Source of the DNA: Stentor roeselii
Lineage: Eukaryota; Ciliophora; Heterotrichea; Heterotrichida; Stentoridae
Assembly: GCA_006503475.1 (NCBI GenBank)
Contig: RSEH01000030.1
Location: 1 to 64,000 of the forward strand
Reading direction: 5' to 3'
Length of the DNA: 64,000 bases
Below the pieces are notes generated by a model that worked only from the letters and a program-made list of their open reading frames with translations, ran no database searches and was not told where the DNA came from. Both the position numbers and the translations under genes were made by a program. The first letter of the stretch is position 1, and each line of letters starts with the position of its first letter. Below are positions 20,031-29,085 of this stretch, in pieces.

Positions 20031-20735
20031 TTACCTAAGTCTCAATAAATAACTCGCGATTCTTCCCACCCTTTCTCCTCGATCCTGCCAATCCGCATCA
20101 AAAAATCCATTCACTTCCCTCATAACATAATTCCCAGAACTCGCAAAATTCGCAGCAACAGTCCAAAAAACATCAAATTTATTTTCAATCCCTTCCAAAA
20201 ACTCCTGCACAAAATTCACAGAAGTTCTAAAAGCTCCTTCACAAGTAAAGCTCGCATCAGAAAAATGAATAAGTGCCTCTCCAATTTTTTCAACAAGAAT
20301 AATGCGATCTAATCGAGTATCTCCTTGAAAATACTTAAAAACCTGTTGAAACAAAGCAAAAACGATGCTTATTTCATTTGTGCAACTCGCGTATTGATCA
20401 AGTCTAACACCCAGTCCTGATGCGAGACCTAAAAAGAAAAGAGTCGAATTTTTCACATTAAGCGATTCAGTCTTCAAAGAAATTGTTTGAAATGACTGAA
20501 GATGGTTCATGCATTTCTTATGCGCCACGTCACAAATAGGGAATCCTAAAGGACAACAGTGCCCGTCGCTGTCTGCACAGCAGACAGCATGTTCGAGGGG
20601 GCAGCATCCGTAGTCATTATTTTTCCTTTTGCAACAAGTGGTGCCTTCTTTGCAAGCATGTCCATCAGCGTCACAGGTGAAGTATTTGCTGATTGTTAGA
20701 AGAAGAAGAGATGAGAAAATCAATGGTTTCAGCAT
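20031..20735 (-). CDS. Secreted single-granulin protein, 234 aa
   Basis: ATG at 20735. Residues 1-17 form a signal peptide (MLKPLIFSSLLLLTISK). Residues about 18-75 are a granulin/epithelin module with the paired-cysteine ladder: single Cys, then CC in TTCCKR, GCCPLEHAVCC, HCCPLGFPIC and a last Cys in KKCM. This fold is a stack of beta-hairpins held by disulfides. The remaining ~155 residues are a helical domain with few cysteines that I cannot name. In plants and protists granulin modules usually follow a papain-like protease; here the module stands alone, while a cathepsin L-like gene lies 1 kb away, separated by GSK3. A role in lysosome or secretory granule is plausible. It shares a 39-bp divergent gap with GSK3. 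Confidence 0.85.
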   Translation of the reverse strand: MLKPLIFSSLLLLTISKYFTCDADGHACKEGTTCCKRKNNDYGCCPLEHAVCCADSDGHCCPLGFPICDVAHKKCMNHLQSFQTISLKTESLNVKNSTLFFLGLASGLGVRLDQYASCTNEISIVFALFQQVFKYFQGDTRLDRIILVEKIGEALIHFSDASFTCEGAFRTSVNFVQEFLEGIENKFDVFWTVAANFASSGNYVMREVNGFFDADWQDRGERVGRIASYLLRLR

Positions 20736-20774
20736 TTTTTAGAAATACTCATTTTTAGATGGTGAGAATTGAAA

Positions 20775-21767
20775 ATGAAGGGATTTGAAAGGAAAAATGA
20801 TGGGGAAAAGAAAAAGGTTTTGAATGGGTTTTTGTTTTTAAGGACTATCGGCGCTGGAGCTTTTAGTAGAGTTTATCAAGCGATTAATAAAAGGACTAGT
20901 GAACAGGTTGCTATTAAAAAGGTTCCTTTTGAACAGTCTTCGAGAGAATTGAATATTCTTCAGAGTTTGAATCATCCGAATATTATTACTTTGAAAGAGT
21001 TTTATGTGTCGAAATCGAGTTCTACGAAGAAGAAGTTTCTTAATCTTGTTACTGATTTGATGCCTACTAATTTGGAGAAGGTTATTAAACATTTTAATTC
21101 ACAGGAACAGGCTGTTCCGGCGGTTCTTATCAAGTTTTACTCGTTTCAATTGCTATCAGCTTTAAGGTATCTGCATAATAAAGGGATTTGTCATAGGGAT
21201 ATCAAACCGGCTAATGTTTTGATTGATACTCGAACGCATATTTTAAAATTGGCTGATTTTGGATCTGCAAAGTTTTTAGATGGGTCACCCAGTGTCTCAT
21301 ACATATGTTCCAGAAACTACCGAGCCCCCGAGTTAATCTTCGGTTCAAGAAGCTACAGTTTTCCCGTCGATCTCTGGAGTTTCGGTTGTGTTTTATCAGA
21401 GCTTTTTCTAGGCCAGGCGATTTTCCCAGGTGAAAGCGCTGTTGACCAAGCAGTTGAAGTGATGCGAGTGTTGGGGACTCCAACTCGTGAGCAGATTCGA
21501 GAGTTGAATGAAGATTACTCAGAATTTCGATTTCCTGAACTGAAAATTTACCCTTTTAGTAAAGTTTTTGATGGAAGAATCGAGAGAGAAGCTTTGGATT
21601 TGATTGGAAACCTTTTGAAGTACCTGCCGAGAGAGAGGATTAATGCCAATCGTGCTTTGAAACACCCGTTTTTTAACAGGATACATGATAGAAGTTTGAA
21701 ATTGCCTAATGGTGAAGCACTCCCGGAGTTCGAAGAGGATAAGATCATGTTTGAGGTTAGTAATTAG
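20775..21767 (+). CDS. GSK3/shaggy-type Ser/Thr kinase
   Basis: 330 aa from ATG at 20775; a TTG two codons earlier is unlikely to be used. The Gly loop IGAGAFSRV is at 25-33, the VAIKK lysine follows, then HRDIKPAN and DFGSAKF. The activation segment VSYICSRNYRAPELIFGS keeps the tyrosine that is autophosphorylated in GSK3 (human Tyr216 of the beta form). The three basic residues of the primed-substrate pocket are kept: Arg in SSREL, Arg of HRD and Lys of GSAK. VLGTPTREQIRELN is also diagnostic. GSK3 phosphorylates substrates already carrying a downstream phosphate and acts in signalling and cytoskeletal patterning. One change from the usual CSRYYRAPE is Asn for the first Tyr. It converges with the cathepsin gene, 7 bp apart. 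Confidence 0.93.
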   Translation: MKGFERKNDGEKKKVLNGFLFLRTIGAGAFSRVYQAINKRTSEQVAIKKVPFEQSSRELNILQSLNHPNIITLKEFYVSKSSSTKKKFLNLVTDLMPTNLEKVIKHFNSQEQAVPAVLIKFYSFQLLSALRYLHNKGICHRDIKPANVLIDTRTHILKLADFGSAKFLDGSPSVSYICSRNYRAPELIFGSRSYSFPVDLWSFGCVLSELFLGQAIFPGESAVDQAVEVMRVLGTPTREQIRELNEDYSEFRFPELKIYPFSKVFDGRIEREALDLIGNLLKYLPRERINANRALKHPFFNRIHDRSLKLPNGEALPEFEEDKIMFEVSN

Positions 21768-21774
21768 AGAATGG

Positions 21775-22845
21775 CTATACTACTGGGTATGAAGGCTGCA
21801 TGTTTATTCCACATACGCCATCTCCGTCAGATATTTCGATTTGGATATATCCAGCCATTCCCCAGTCCTTACCCCAAGAGTTCTTAACAATCCAATACGG
21901 AGTAGTAGAAGTAGTCTGATACCCAACAATTAAAACTCCATGATCAAGGCTAGTTCCACATCCACTGCTACTAGTGACAGTGCCTCCAGCATAGAACTGC
22001 CACTGAATACCCGCCGCATCGACTCCAATCGAGACCGGCTGTTGAGCGACGGCAGTCTTAAGAGCAGTGGGGTTGTTATGAGTGACATCTTTATAAGAGC
22101 TGATAGAAGCGACTATATTCGAAGCCTTGGTCTTACTACAGACCTCGTCTTGTCCCTTATAAGGATAAACTGATTCAGAGGTGATTCCCTTGTTGGCAAT
22201 GATGTACTTGAAGGCCCTGTCCATAGTCCCTCCATTGCACCCTTGGTTCAGGTAAAGAATCGAGCAGTCAACTAACTGCTGCTCAGAAAGACTCACTAAA
22301 GTATGTCCTGCAATCGCCCAGGCACCTTCCACGGAACCTGTCGTTGAAAAGGCCCAGCAAGACCCACAGTCGCCCTGGTCTTTCACCGCTGTTACTGCGC
22401 CTTTCGCCCTCCAGTCCACACTTGAAGGTAATTGTGAAAGAGGAAGCTCAGGGCTTGAAAGACTTGAAAGACTTGATTCTCGTGGAGGCAACTTGAAAGG
22501 AAGGTACTTTTCTTTAAACTCAGAAAATGATAAGTCCGCCAAATGGTTCACTCCAAGAATCACTGAAGATTTCATTGAATTGTGAACTCGGATAAAGCCG
22601 AGGTTGTCACGGAATGTTGAGAATTTTTTTGAGTATTCTTCTTCACTGCTGTAGGATTTTGAGTATGTTGATAGGAAGACCTCGAATTCTTGCTCTTCGG
22701 CGGAAAGTGAGGAAACTAACTTGCCTGGCTTCGAGAGGGTTAGGAATAAGGCTGATAGTATTCCGATTAGCAGAAGGAAACCTAGGATTGCCCGCTTTGG
22801 AACATGGTTGGAGGATGGACTGTTAGAGAAATATTGTCCGAGCAT
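21775..22845 (-). CDS. Cathepsin L-like cysteine protease (C1A), membrane-anchored precursor
   Basis: 356 aa, ATG at 22845. A signal-anchor helix lies at about residues 19-38 (AILGFLLLIGILSALFLTL). An I29 inhibitor propeptide follows with an ERFNIN-type helix (EEYSKKFSTFRDNLGFIRVHN region) and NHLADLSFSEF. The mature enzyme begins near LPSSVDWRAKGAV. Catalytic residues are visible: Gln in QGDCGSCWAF, the nucleophile Cys in the same motif, His in LDHGVLIVGY and Asn in IVKNSWGKDWG; CNGG is present. These proteases mature in acidic compartments and digest protein; in ciliates they serve food vacuoles and lysosomes. The N-terminal cytosolic extension before the anchor is unlike classical cathepsin L, which has a cleaved signal peptide. 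Confidence 0.93.
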   Translation of the reverse strand: MLGQYFSNSPSSNHVPKRAILGFLLLIGILSALFLTLSKPGKLVSSLSAEEQEFEVFLSTYSKSYSSEEEYSKKFSTFRDNLGFIRVHNSMKSSVILGVNHLADLSFSEFKEKYLPFKLPPRESSLSSLSSPELPLSQLPSSVDWRAKGAVTAVKDQGDCGSCWAFSTTGSVEGAWAIAGHTLVSLSEQQLVDCSILYLNQGCNGGTMDRAFKYIIANKGITSESVYPYKGQDEVCSKTKASNIVASISSYKDVTHNNPTALKTAVAQQPVSIGVDAAGIQWQFYAGGTVTSSSGCGTSLDHGVLIVGYQTTSTTPYWIVKNSWGKDWGMAGYIQIEISDGDGVCGINMQPSYPVV

Positions 22846-23596
22846 TTATTGGACAGAAAATGGAAGTTTGAATTTTAGGGAATTGGATAAGGAAGAAGGG
22901 AAATTTTTAAGCGGAGGGTTTGGAGAGGGGTTTATGGCGAGGGGTAAGGGGTAAGAGGGGATTTGGTTGAGGATGGAAGGGGTTTATTGGATTTAAGTTT
23001 ATTGTTTTGATTGAGTTTTTTATTGGAGGTTAGACAAGCTCAAATAGGGCTCCTTCTGATGATTTTTCTCTGAATAGTAAATTAATCAAGTAGTCTTAAC
23101 TCAGCAAATTGTTTATTATGTAGGCGAGAGAATAGTTATAATTCGGGATATTAGAGTAAGGTAAAATAATTATATCGTATGTGACATTTTGTATTGGCTA
23201 TAATATTCTAAATAAATGCATTTTCTTAAATATAGCACATATATATTATAATCATTTAAGTAGTCAACAAGGATTCTCCCTCAAAATAGTAAAAATCTAA
23301 AATGTGAATTTTTCTGTAACTTTAAATAATTTTTTATTTCTGAAAATTTTGAATAGTTGAAAAATTCAAAGAAACTAAATCTCAATCTCTAAGTCCAAAA
23401 TCTTTATAAACTATTAAACTTCCAAGAAATATTCATTGATAAATCACTTAATCTTATTTATTCAAAGCATTTAAATATCAATACCTCCAGATAAAGCCCC
23501 TGAAATTCATCCTCTTCCCAAATAAATCTATAAATTAATCTAAAATATCTCCTGATCCATTTTCCCAATTATCCCTTTTTCTGATCAGGTCTGTAA
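22846..23596. other. Intergenic, promoter side of two genes
   Basis: The first ~170 bp are G-rich on the plus strand, thus C-rich upstream of the minus-strand cathepsin gene. The rest is AT-rich without open frames. The last ~130 bp are A/C/T-rich before the RRM gene start. No RNA gene seen. Confidence 0.6.
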
Positions 23597-24214
23597 ATGA
23601 AAAAATCAGTTTATACCAGAGGCTTTCCATCATCTTTTACCAAAGAAAACCTTTCCACACTTTTCAATTCTTTTGGAAAAGTAAGAAGGGTGAAACTTGT
23701 ATCACAAGAAAAAAATTTATATGCAATTGTTAAATTTTTTTCAGAAGAAGATGCACAAAACGCTATCATTAACTTGCATGGAAAAGTTATTGATGGAATT
23801 AAATGGTATGCAAATTTCTGTGAAGGATATAATTGTCAAGAAAAACGATTTCGTCTTGATGAAGACAGAGAAAAGACAATTATTCTTAAAGACCTTCCTG
23901 AATGTTTCACGGAAAAAGCGGCAAGATGGATTTTTGATCGGTATGGACTGATCAAAAATGTGGATTTAAGGGTTCCTGATTGCTTTATAACCTTCGAGAC
24001 AATCGATGCAGCTGAAGAAGCTGAAAGAAAAGAGAAATACCTTGTTTTTGAAGGTCAAAGAATATATGTTGCTATTCTAAAGAGTAAAAGCGTAATGAGA
24101 AATTTGATACAAAATAAAAGACAGAATAGGCAACGAAATAAAAACATAAATCAAACAGAAGATTCCCCAAGGTCAAGACAATTTCAGGGATGGGGAAATT
24201 CTGATTGGGACTAA
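23597..24214 (+). CDS. Two-RRM RNA-binding protein, subfamily A
   Basis: 205 aa, ATG at 23597 in TCTGTAAATG. RRM1 covers about residues 3-75, with RNP2-like VYTRGF and RNP1-like NLYAIVKF. RRM2 covers about 93-165, with TIILKDLP and the RNP1-like segment DCFITF. A short basic tail follows. The first RNP2 has Thr-Arg-Gly instead of the usual hydrophobic-Gly-Asn core, and the aromatic residues of RNP1 are partly kept, so RNA binding is probable but not certain. Five more intact paralogues (24986, 26860, 27582 minus, 38039, 46353) and two decayed ones lie in this window. It is closest to those at 24986 and 38039 (shared KENLS.LFN.FGKVR style). Targets are unknown. Confidence 0.85.
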   Translation: MKKSVYTRGFPSSFTKENLSTLFNSFGKVRRVKLVSQEKNLYAIVKFFSEEDAQNAIINLHGKVIDGIKWYANFCEGYNCQEKRFRLDEDREKTIILKDLPECFTEKAARWIFDRYGLIKNVDLRVPDCFITFETIDAAEEAERKEKYLVFEGQRIYVAILKSKSVMRNLIQNKRQNRQRNKNINQTEDSPRSRQFQGWGNSDWD

Positions 24215-24985
24215 CTAATGCTAAGTTTGTGATAAATCTCTTGTATTATTTCAAAAATTTAACAATTTTATACCTTTTCTACAATGGTAAAGCATTTTCT
24301 ACTCTATACTTAAATCTTTGTCTTATTTACTCTCACCAGTCTACTTAAATATGCTTCTAAGAGTAGGATTTTAAATAGATATAATTATTCTCACAGGTCA
24401 CAAAGATTCACATTTGTTGATATTCAACCTTTGGAAATATAATCAAATGATTGAATTATGATAAAAACACTGAAATAAATTGAAGATTTCTTTAGGGCTT
24501 ATCAATTTTGAATCATTATTTAACTACGGTGAAACATCTGAATTCGAAGGAAAAGAGATATTTTAGGATAGTTCAAAATAGGAAAGTCTTATATATTTTG
24601 GAAAATCAAGTAGAAGATTTTTCTATTGAATATATTAGGTTTATTTTATAAGTATTTTGTTGTGTGAAAATATCATTGCATAAGAGAATATTAAATTAAA
24701 ATTTTATATATTTACAAAATTATCAACTTTAATCTAATCTCTGCTAAATCGATCTATCGAAAACATCAAAAAGTATCACTTCCATAAATCCCATTAAAAA
24801 AAACCATAAAAACTCACTTGTCACAATTAAAAACTTTCCCAATCATCTAAAAAACCTAAATCCATCTAATAAAATCTAAAAATTCCCAAAATTTTCCAAT
24901 CCAGTTTTTCACTTCACCTATTCAAAAAATATTAAATGTCTACAATTCCATTTTCTCCATTTGCCCATTTCTGAAGCTGTCTATA
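24215..24985. other. Intergenic, with conserved 5' element at its right end
   Basis: AT-rich, no open frame. The last ~55 bp match the region just upstream of the paralogue at 38039 (see separate entry). Nothing else seen. Confidence 0.6.
24931..24985 (+). promoter_or_regulatory. Conserved 5' flank of RRM gene, copy 1
   Basis: Begins ATTAAATGTCTACAATTCC and ends GTCTATA directly before ATG. Nearly the same bases stand at 37981-38038 before the paralogue. This may be a promoter or only a trace of recent duplication. Confidence 0.5.
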
Positions 24986-25546
24986 ATGGAACAAATAGTT
25001 TATACCAGAGGCTTTCCAGCAACTTTTACAAAAGAAAATCTTTCTGAATTTTTCAATGCTTTCGGAAAAGTAAGAAAAATCAAGTTGATATCAGAAGAAA
25101 AAAAATTATACGCTATCATTTTTTTTTTCTCTCATGAAGATGCGAAAAAGACAATCGAAAACTTGCATGACAAGACTATTGACGGGATCAAGTGGTATGC
25201 AAATTTCCGTGAGAGTCAACATGTTCATGATTGGAAGAAAAGGAATCGACTCAGTCGAGATAGAGCAAATACAGTTTTTTTGAAGGACTTTCCTGAAAGT
25301 TTTACTGAAACAGTAGCAAGGGAGATCTTTTCTAAGCATGGAGTGATCAAAAGTTTGTTTATCAAACCTCCTTACAGCTTTATAACCTACGAAAATCATG
25401 ATCAAGCTCTTGAAGCTGTTAAAAAAGAGAAATGTTTGGTACTTGAGGGGAGGAGAGTATATGTTGCTATTCAACAGGACAGATATAAACTTCACCAACA
25501 GATTGAGCAAAAGAAACTATATAAGACTAGGCTTGGAAGAAATTAA
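24986..25546 (+). CDS. Two-RRM RNA-binding protein, subfamily A
   Basis: 186 aa, ATG at 24986 in CTATAATGG. Same plan as the gene at 23597: RRM1 at about 3-75 (IVYTRGFPATFTKENLSEFF, KLYAIIFFF) and RRM2 at about 93-165 (TVFLKDFPESFTE, YSFITYEN). The C-terminus is short and basic. It is closest to the gene at 38039: the first half is nearly identical in protein and the match reaches into the 5' flank, so the two copies separated recently. A decayed relative lies 0.5 kb downstream. The Gly usually found at the second position of RNP1 is replaced (KKLYAI), as in all family members here, so the RNA-contact surface differs from textbook RRMs. Confidence 0.85.
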   Translation: MEQIVYTRGFPATFTKENLSEFFNAFGKVRKIKLISEEKKLYAIIFFFSHEDAKKTIENLHDKTIDGIKWYANFRESQHVHDWKKRNRLSRDRANTVFLKDFPESFTETVAREIFSKHGVIKSLFIKPPYSFITYENHDQALEAVKKEKCLVLEGRRVYVAIQQDRYKLHQQIEQKKLYKTRLGRN

Positions 25547-26072
25547 TATAATAGAAATCCCTATAATTATAATCGTTATTATTAAGGATATGGTCTATAG
25601 ATAATTATTAATCTCTAAATTTCATTTAGAAGTTTAGCATACTAATTAAGTTTTAAAACTGGGAGTTGAGGTAATACTCAACCTATTATTTTCCTCTTAA
25701 TGGAATCACATTGACAATAGAATATCAAAGTTTCAATATGTTAATTTTGGTTAATTTTCAAACAAATTTACAGTTAGGTACTATTTTCTCTTGATTTCAT
25801 AAACAAAATTCTGAAGCAATAAGATTTGCAACAATATTTAAAAAGTCAAACTTCAACAGTCTATATTTAATGCAATATATGAAATCAATGATTGAAAAAT
25901 CATTTACCAATAAAGAACCTCTGAAAGCATGTAAACCATTTAAATTTTATTATTAATCTTTAAAATTCCAAAAAAATCTACATCCACTATGAAATTTTTT
26001 TTAGCCAATTAAAACAAAATCAAATGTCTAAGTTAATAAACTTAACTTCCCATCATTTGATAATATCTGTAA
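25547..26072. other. Intergenic, no gene seen
   Basis: AT-rich, with stops in all frames and no repeat noticed. It ends in a sequence resembling the 5' flank of the RRM genes (ATGTCTAAG, then ATCTGTAAATG). Confidence 0.55.
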
Positions 26073-26515
26073 ATGCAAACGAAAAATAAAATCAGAGGCT
26101 TTCTCGCAACTTTCATCATAAAAAATTTCTCTAAAAATTAATAACTTTAAGAAAAGTAAGAAAAATTCAGTTGGTATCAGAAGAAAAAAATGATACTTAT
26201 AATTATTTTAATCTTAGAAGGTACTCAAAAGTTAAGAGTAAACTTTTATAATAAAACTATTTATGCATCGATTGGTATGCAAATTTGGTGAGGGAAAACA
26301 TTAATGATAGAAGAAAAACTAATCATTTAATCAGTAGAGGAGAAATACAGTTATATCGAAAATTACTTAGAATTTTACGAAAACAGTAGGAAAGGAGACC
26401 TTTGTAGAAGAGTGGAATGATAAAAAACCTTAAAATATTTAAGGCAAAGAGTATTTGCAGCAATTCAGAAGGGGAAAATCACATAATCCAATAAATAAAA
26501 ACAAGAAATATATTA
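26073..26515 (+). pseudogene. Decayed two-RRM gene, subfamily A
   Basis: Collinear nucleotide match to the genes at 24986 and 38039 from the start (ATGCAAACG, then ATCAGAGGCTTTC) through AGAAAAATTCAGTTGGTATC and GATTGGTATGCAAATTTG to a tail like TTTGCAGCAATTCAGAA. Many stops and small indels break the frame, and about 60 codons of RRM2 seem missing before the tail (the AIKPPY segment is gone). It is an old copy of a host gene, not functional as a protein. Confidence 0.8.
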
Positions 26516-26859
26516 AAATCTAGAATTTAAAACCAAGACAAGATCCTAAAATATCATCATCATGATTTATATCCATAAATCAATAATTAACTAATCAAAC
26601 TTAATCTAAAAAAACTTTATTAAAACTAATCAATAATTATCCCCAAACCTATAAAAACCAAAAAATTCTTACTTTCACAAGTTTTTATATATAATAATCA
26701 CTACATATTTCCAACCCACAATTTTCTATCAACCCTTTGAAAAATTCTCTCTACTTAATTAAACCATACAATAAAAAAACTTAAAACTCTAATCCTGATG
26801 ATTTTTAAAAAATCTACAAAAGAACTTCCGTCATTTTCCCTTATTTCTATTCAAATATA
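26516..26859. other. Intergenic before RRM gene
   Basis: A/C/T-rich, G-poor on the plus strand, the usual upstream composition in this window. No open frame or RNA gene seen. Confidence 0.55.
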
Positions 26860-27438
26860 ATGTCAAAATTTGTTTACACCAGAGGATTTCCACCAGCTTT
26901 TACAAAGTCCGACATATCAGAGGTCTTCCGGCCTTACGGAAAACTGAAAAAAATCGAAATAACTTCAGAAGATCACAAGTTATACGCAATAGTTCAATAC
27001 TACAACATAGAAAATGCTGAAAGAGCGATAAAAGCCATTCACGGTGCAGATATCAATGGAGTTATTTGGTACGCTGCTATTCCTGAAACACCATCCAACT
27101 GGAAAGCATATCGACAAAGGAATGATCGCATTTTCAAAGAAAGGAAAAAAACTTTATATTTAAGAGACTTTCCTGATACCTTCACTCATGGTGAAGCTAT
27201 GAAGATCTTCTCAAAGTATGGGAAAATTGTAAGCATTTCTGTGAAATTTCCAAAGGCTTTTATTACTTTTGATGATAGAATAAGTGCGAATAAAGCTGTA
27301 AATGGGGAAAGTTGGTTGGTCTTTGAAGGGAAAAGAGTTTTTGTTAATATGCTTAAAGAAAAGCGGAGTCTTGGGGCCTATATTCAAAATAAGAAGTACA
27401 GGAAGATTGCTTATAATCAAAGGGTTAGAACTAATTAA
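26860..27438 (+). CDS. Two-RRM RNA-binding protein, subfamily B
   Basis: 192 aa, ATG at 26860 in AATATAATG. RRM1 is at about 3-75 (FVYTRGFPPAFTKSDISEVF, then KLYAIVQYYN) and RRM2 at about 95-165 (TLYLRDFPDTFTHGEAMKIF, then KAFITFDD). It shares TKSD..VFRP.G.LKK.EI with the gene at 46353 and the decayed copy at 38929, marking a second subfamily. The linker between the RRMs is charged and about 20 residues long; the tail is basic. The preceding ~340 bp are pyrimidine- and A-rich with few G. No auxiliary domain (RGG, zinc finger) is present, so these may be single-purpose mRNA- or small-RNA-binding adaptors; this is inference. Confidence 0.85.
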   Translation: MSKFVYTRGFPPAFTKSDISEVFRPYGKLKKIEITSEDHKLYAIVQYYNIENAERAIKAIHGADINGVIWYAAIPETPSNWKAYRQRNDRIFKERKKTLYLRDFPDTFTHGEAMKIFSKYGKIVSISVKFPKAFITFDDRISANKAVNGESWLVFEGKRVFVNMLKEKRSLGAYIQNKKYRKIAYNQRVRTN

Positions 27439-27581
27439 GATATCTTACCTAATGCTTTCTTTTAATAATAGTCTTAAATAACCTCTCCCAAAATCAATCC
27501 TAAACAAATATCCAATGATTAGCACTATATTAACTAAACTACTAGTTCTTGAATTACAATGAAACTTGAACATATGCATTC

Positions 27582-28226
27582 CTAAGGATCTAAACTAAGT
27601 GTTAACATCTCATCTTCAAGTAAAGGTTGAACATTCTGAGGTTTCATACAAATCCTATCATTTTTATGATTCCTTCTCCTCTTAAAAATCTTCTTATTCA
27701 TAATCATGCCAGATATTTTCCTCTTACTCAAAAGTAAACTAACAAAAACTCTTTTTCCTTCAACTTTCAAAAACTTTTCATTTTCCAAAGCATTTTTCGC
27801 ATATTCTTCATTTTCAAATGTAACAAAGCAAACCTTTTCATTAAAAAAAATCTTAGAAATGTTTCCATATCGACTGAAAATCATGGCAGCTTGTTCCTCA
27901 TTAAAACTTTCAGGAAATTCTCTTAAATAAAGTGTTTTTTTTCTGTTTTCCTCTTTTTTTGCTTCTTTTATTTGAAGAGAGTTTCTTTCTTCTAACTTTT
28001 CGCATTTGGCAACTATCCAGTTGATGCCGTTGAGGCTTTTGTTGTTTAACTCGTTGATTGAGTTTTTTGCTTTGTCTGCATTGAAAAAGGTGAGAAGGGC
28101 AAAAAGTTTGCCTTCTTCGTTGATTATTCTGTGTTTTTTTAGTTTACCGAATGGTTTGAATACTTGGAGCAAGTCTTCTGTGGTGAAGGTTGATGGGAAA
28201 CCTCTTGCGTAGACTACTCTTGACAT
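27582..28226 (-). CDS. Two-RRM RNA-binding protein, divergent member
   Basis: 214 aa, ATG at 28226; the only family member on the minus strand. RRM1 is at about 3-75 (VVYARGFPSTFTTEDLLQVF, KLFALLTFF) and RRM2 at about 97-165 (TLYLREFPESFNEEQAAMIF, VCFVTFEN). The C-terminus is longer than in the paralogues, with a very basic stretch (KKIFKRRRNHKN) that may be a nuclear signal or RNA clamp, then an acidic end (LLEDEMLTLSLDP). It forms a tail-to-tail pair with the gene at 26860, 143 bp apart. Sequence divergence is larger than among the other copies, so it may be an older, stable member of the family. Confidence 0.85.
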   Translation of the reverse strand: MSRVVYARGFPSTFTTEDLLQVFKPFGKLKKHRIINEEGKLFALLTFFNADKAKNSINELNNKSLNGINWIVAKCEKLEERNSLQIKEAKKEENRKKTLYLREFPESFNEEQAAMIFSRYGNISKIFFNEKVCFVTFENEEYAKNALENEKFLKVEGKRVFVSLLLSKRKISGMIMNKKIFKRRRNHKNDRICMKPQNVQPLLEDEMLTLSLDP

Positions 28227-29085
28227 TTTTATTTGATAGATGAGAATAGGTATTAAATGGAGGGTTTTAAGGGTTTTTGGAAGTTTAAGTGATGGAGGTG
28301 TTTTTATTTGATTGTGTTAGGATTATTAGAGTTTCGAGATTAGTTTCTATAGGTATAGAATTTTTGATATTTGTAATTGTTTTGGATTACTAGTTTTTGA
28401 TGAACGGTTTAATATTTTAATATAAGGATAAAACTTCTATGAGGAATCCTCTCTTTACGATTAGAAGGACTAAAAGTCTAAAATGATGTACTAAAAACAA
28501 AAAATTTAGAAACAATTAAAAATATTTTTCATGATAAAATTTAAAACTCATAAATCTTAAACCTATTGGCAAAACATACTTAATATCTGAGTCTAATCAA
28601 GCTATACAATTATCTCTATCAAAATAAATCATCATTATTTAATTCATTATACCACCTATCAAAACCTTGGCCTTTCATGTTAATTCTGAGAGATTATTAG
28701 ATTAAGAATTTCAATTCATTTCCAAAAGAAACCAAATTAAGCTCCTCTTCTATCTTTAATGTTTTACATATATAACGTGATTTACAACTCTCGTTAATAA
28801 TAATTATGAAATATTTAGAATATATTGAAAAATAGATTTGATAATTCTTTACAATAACTCTAGATTTTTGGTAATTTTTAAGATATTGCGAAAGCTGGGA
28901 ATTATTGATTGAATTCATTAATTTCGATTGAAAGGTTCTCTTTGCTACTTTTGGCTCTTTTTTATGACTGGAGTTGATGAGATTACGATTTTGGTGGCTT
29001 GAAGTTCTGCAGATGATGTATGAAATTAATATATCTTCTAGGGTTTGGGGTAAGGTTATCAAATTTGAAAGATATTGAGAAATAT
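28227..29085. other. Intergenic, no convincing gene
   Basis: The first ~150 bp are G/T-rich (upstream of the minus-strand RRM gene), then AT-rich. A 121-codon minus-strand frame at 28697-29062 has no coding character (Ile/Asn/Lys/Tyr-rich, no homology to neighbours), so I do not call it. Confidence 0.5.

Noticed and set aside
28697-29062. 121-codon minus-strand frame between the RRM and repeat genes
   Set aside because: Composition is that of random AT-rich DNA and it matches nothing nearby.
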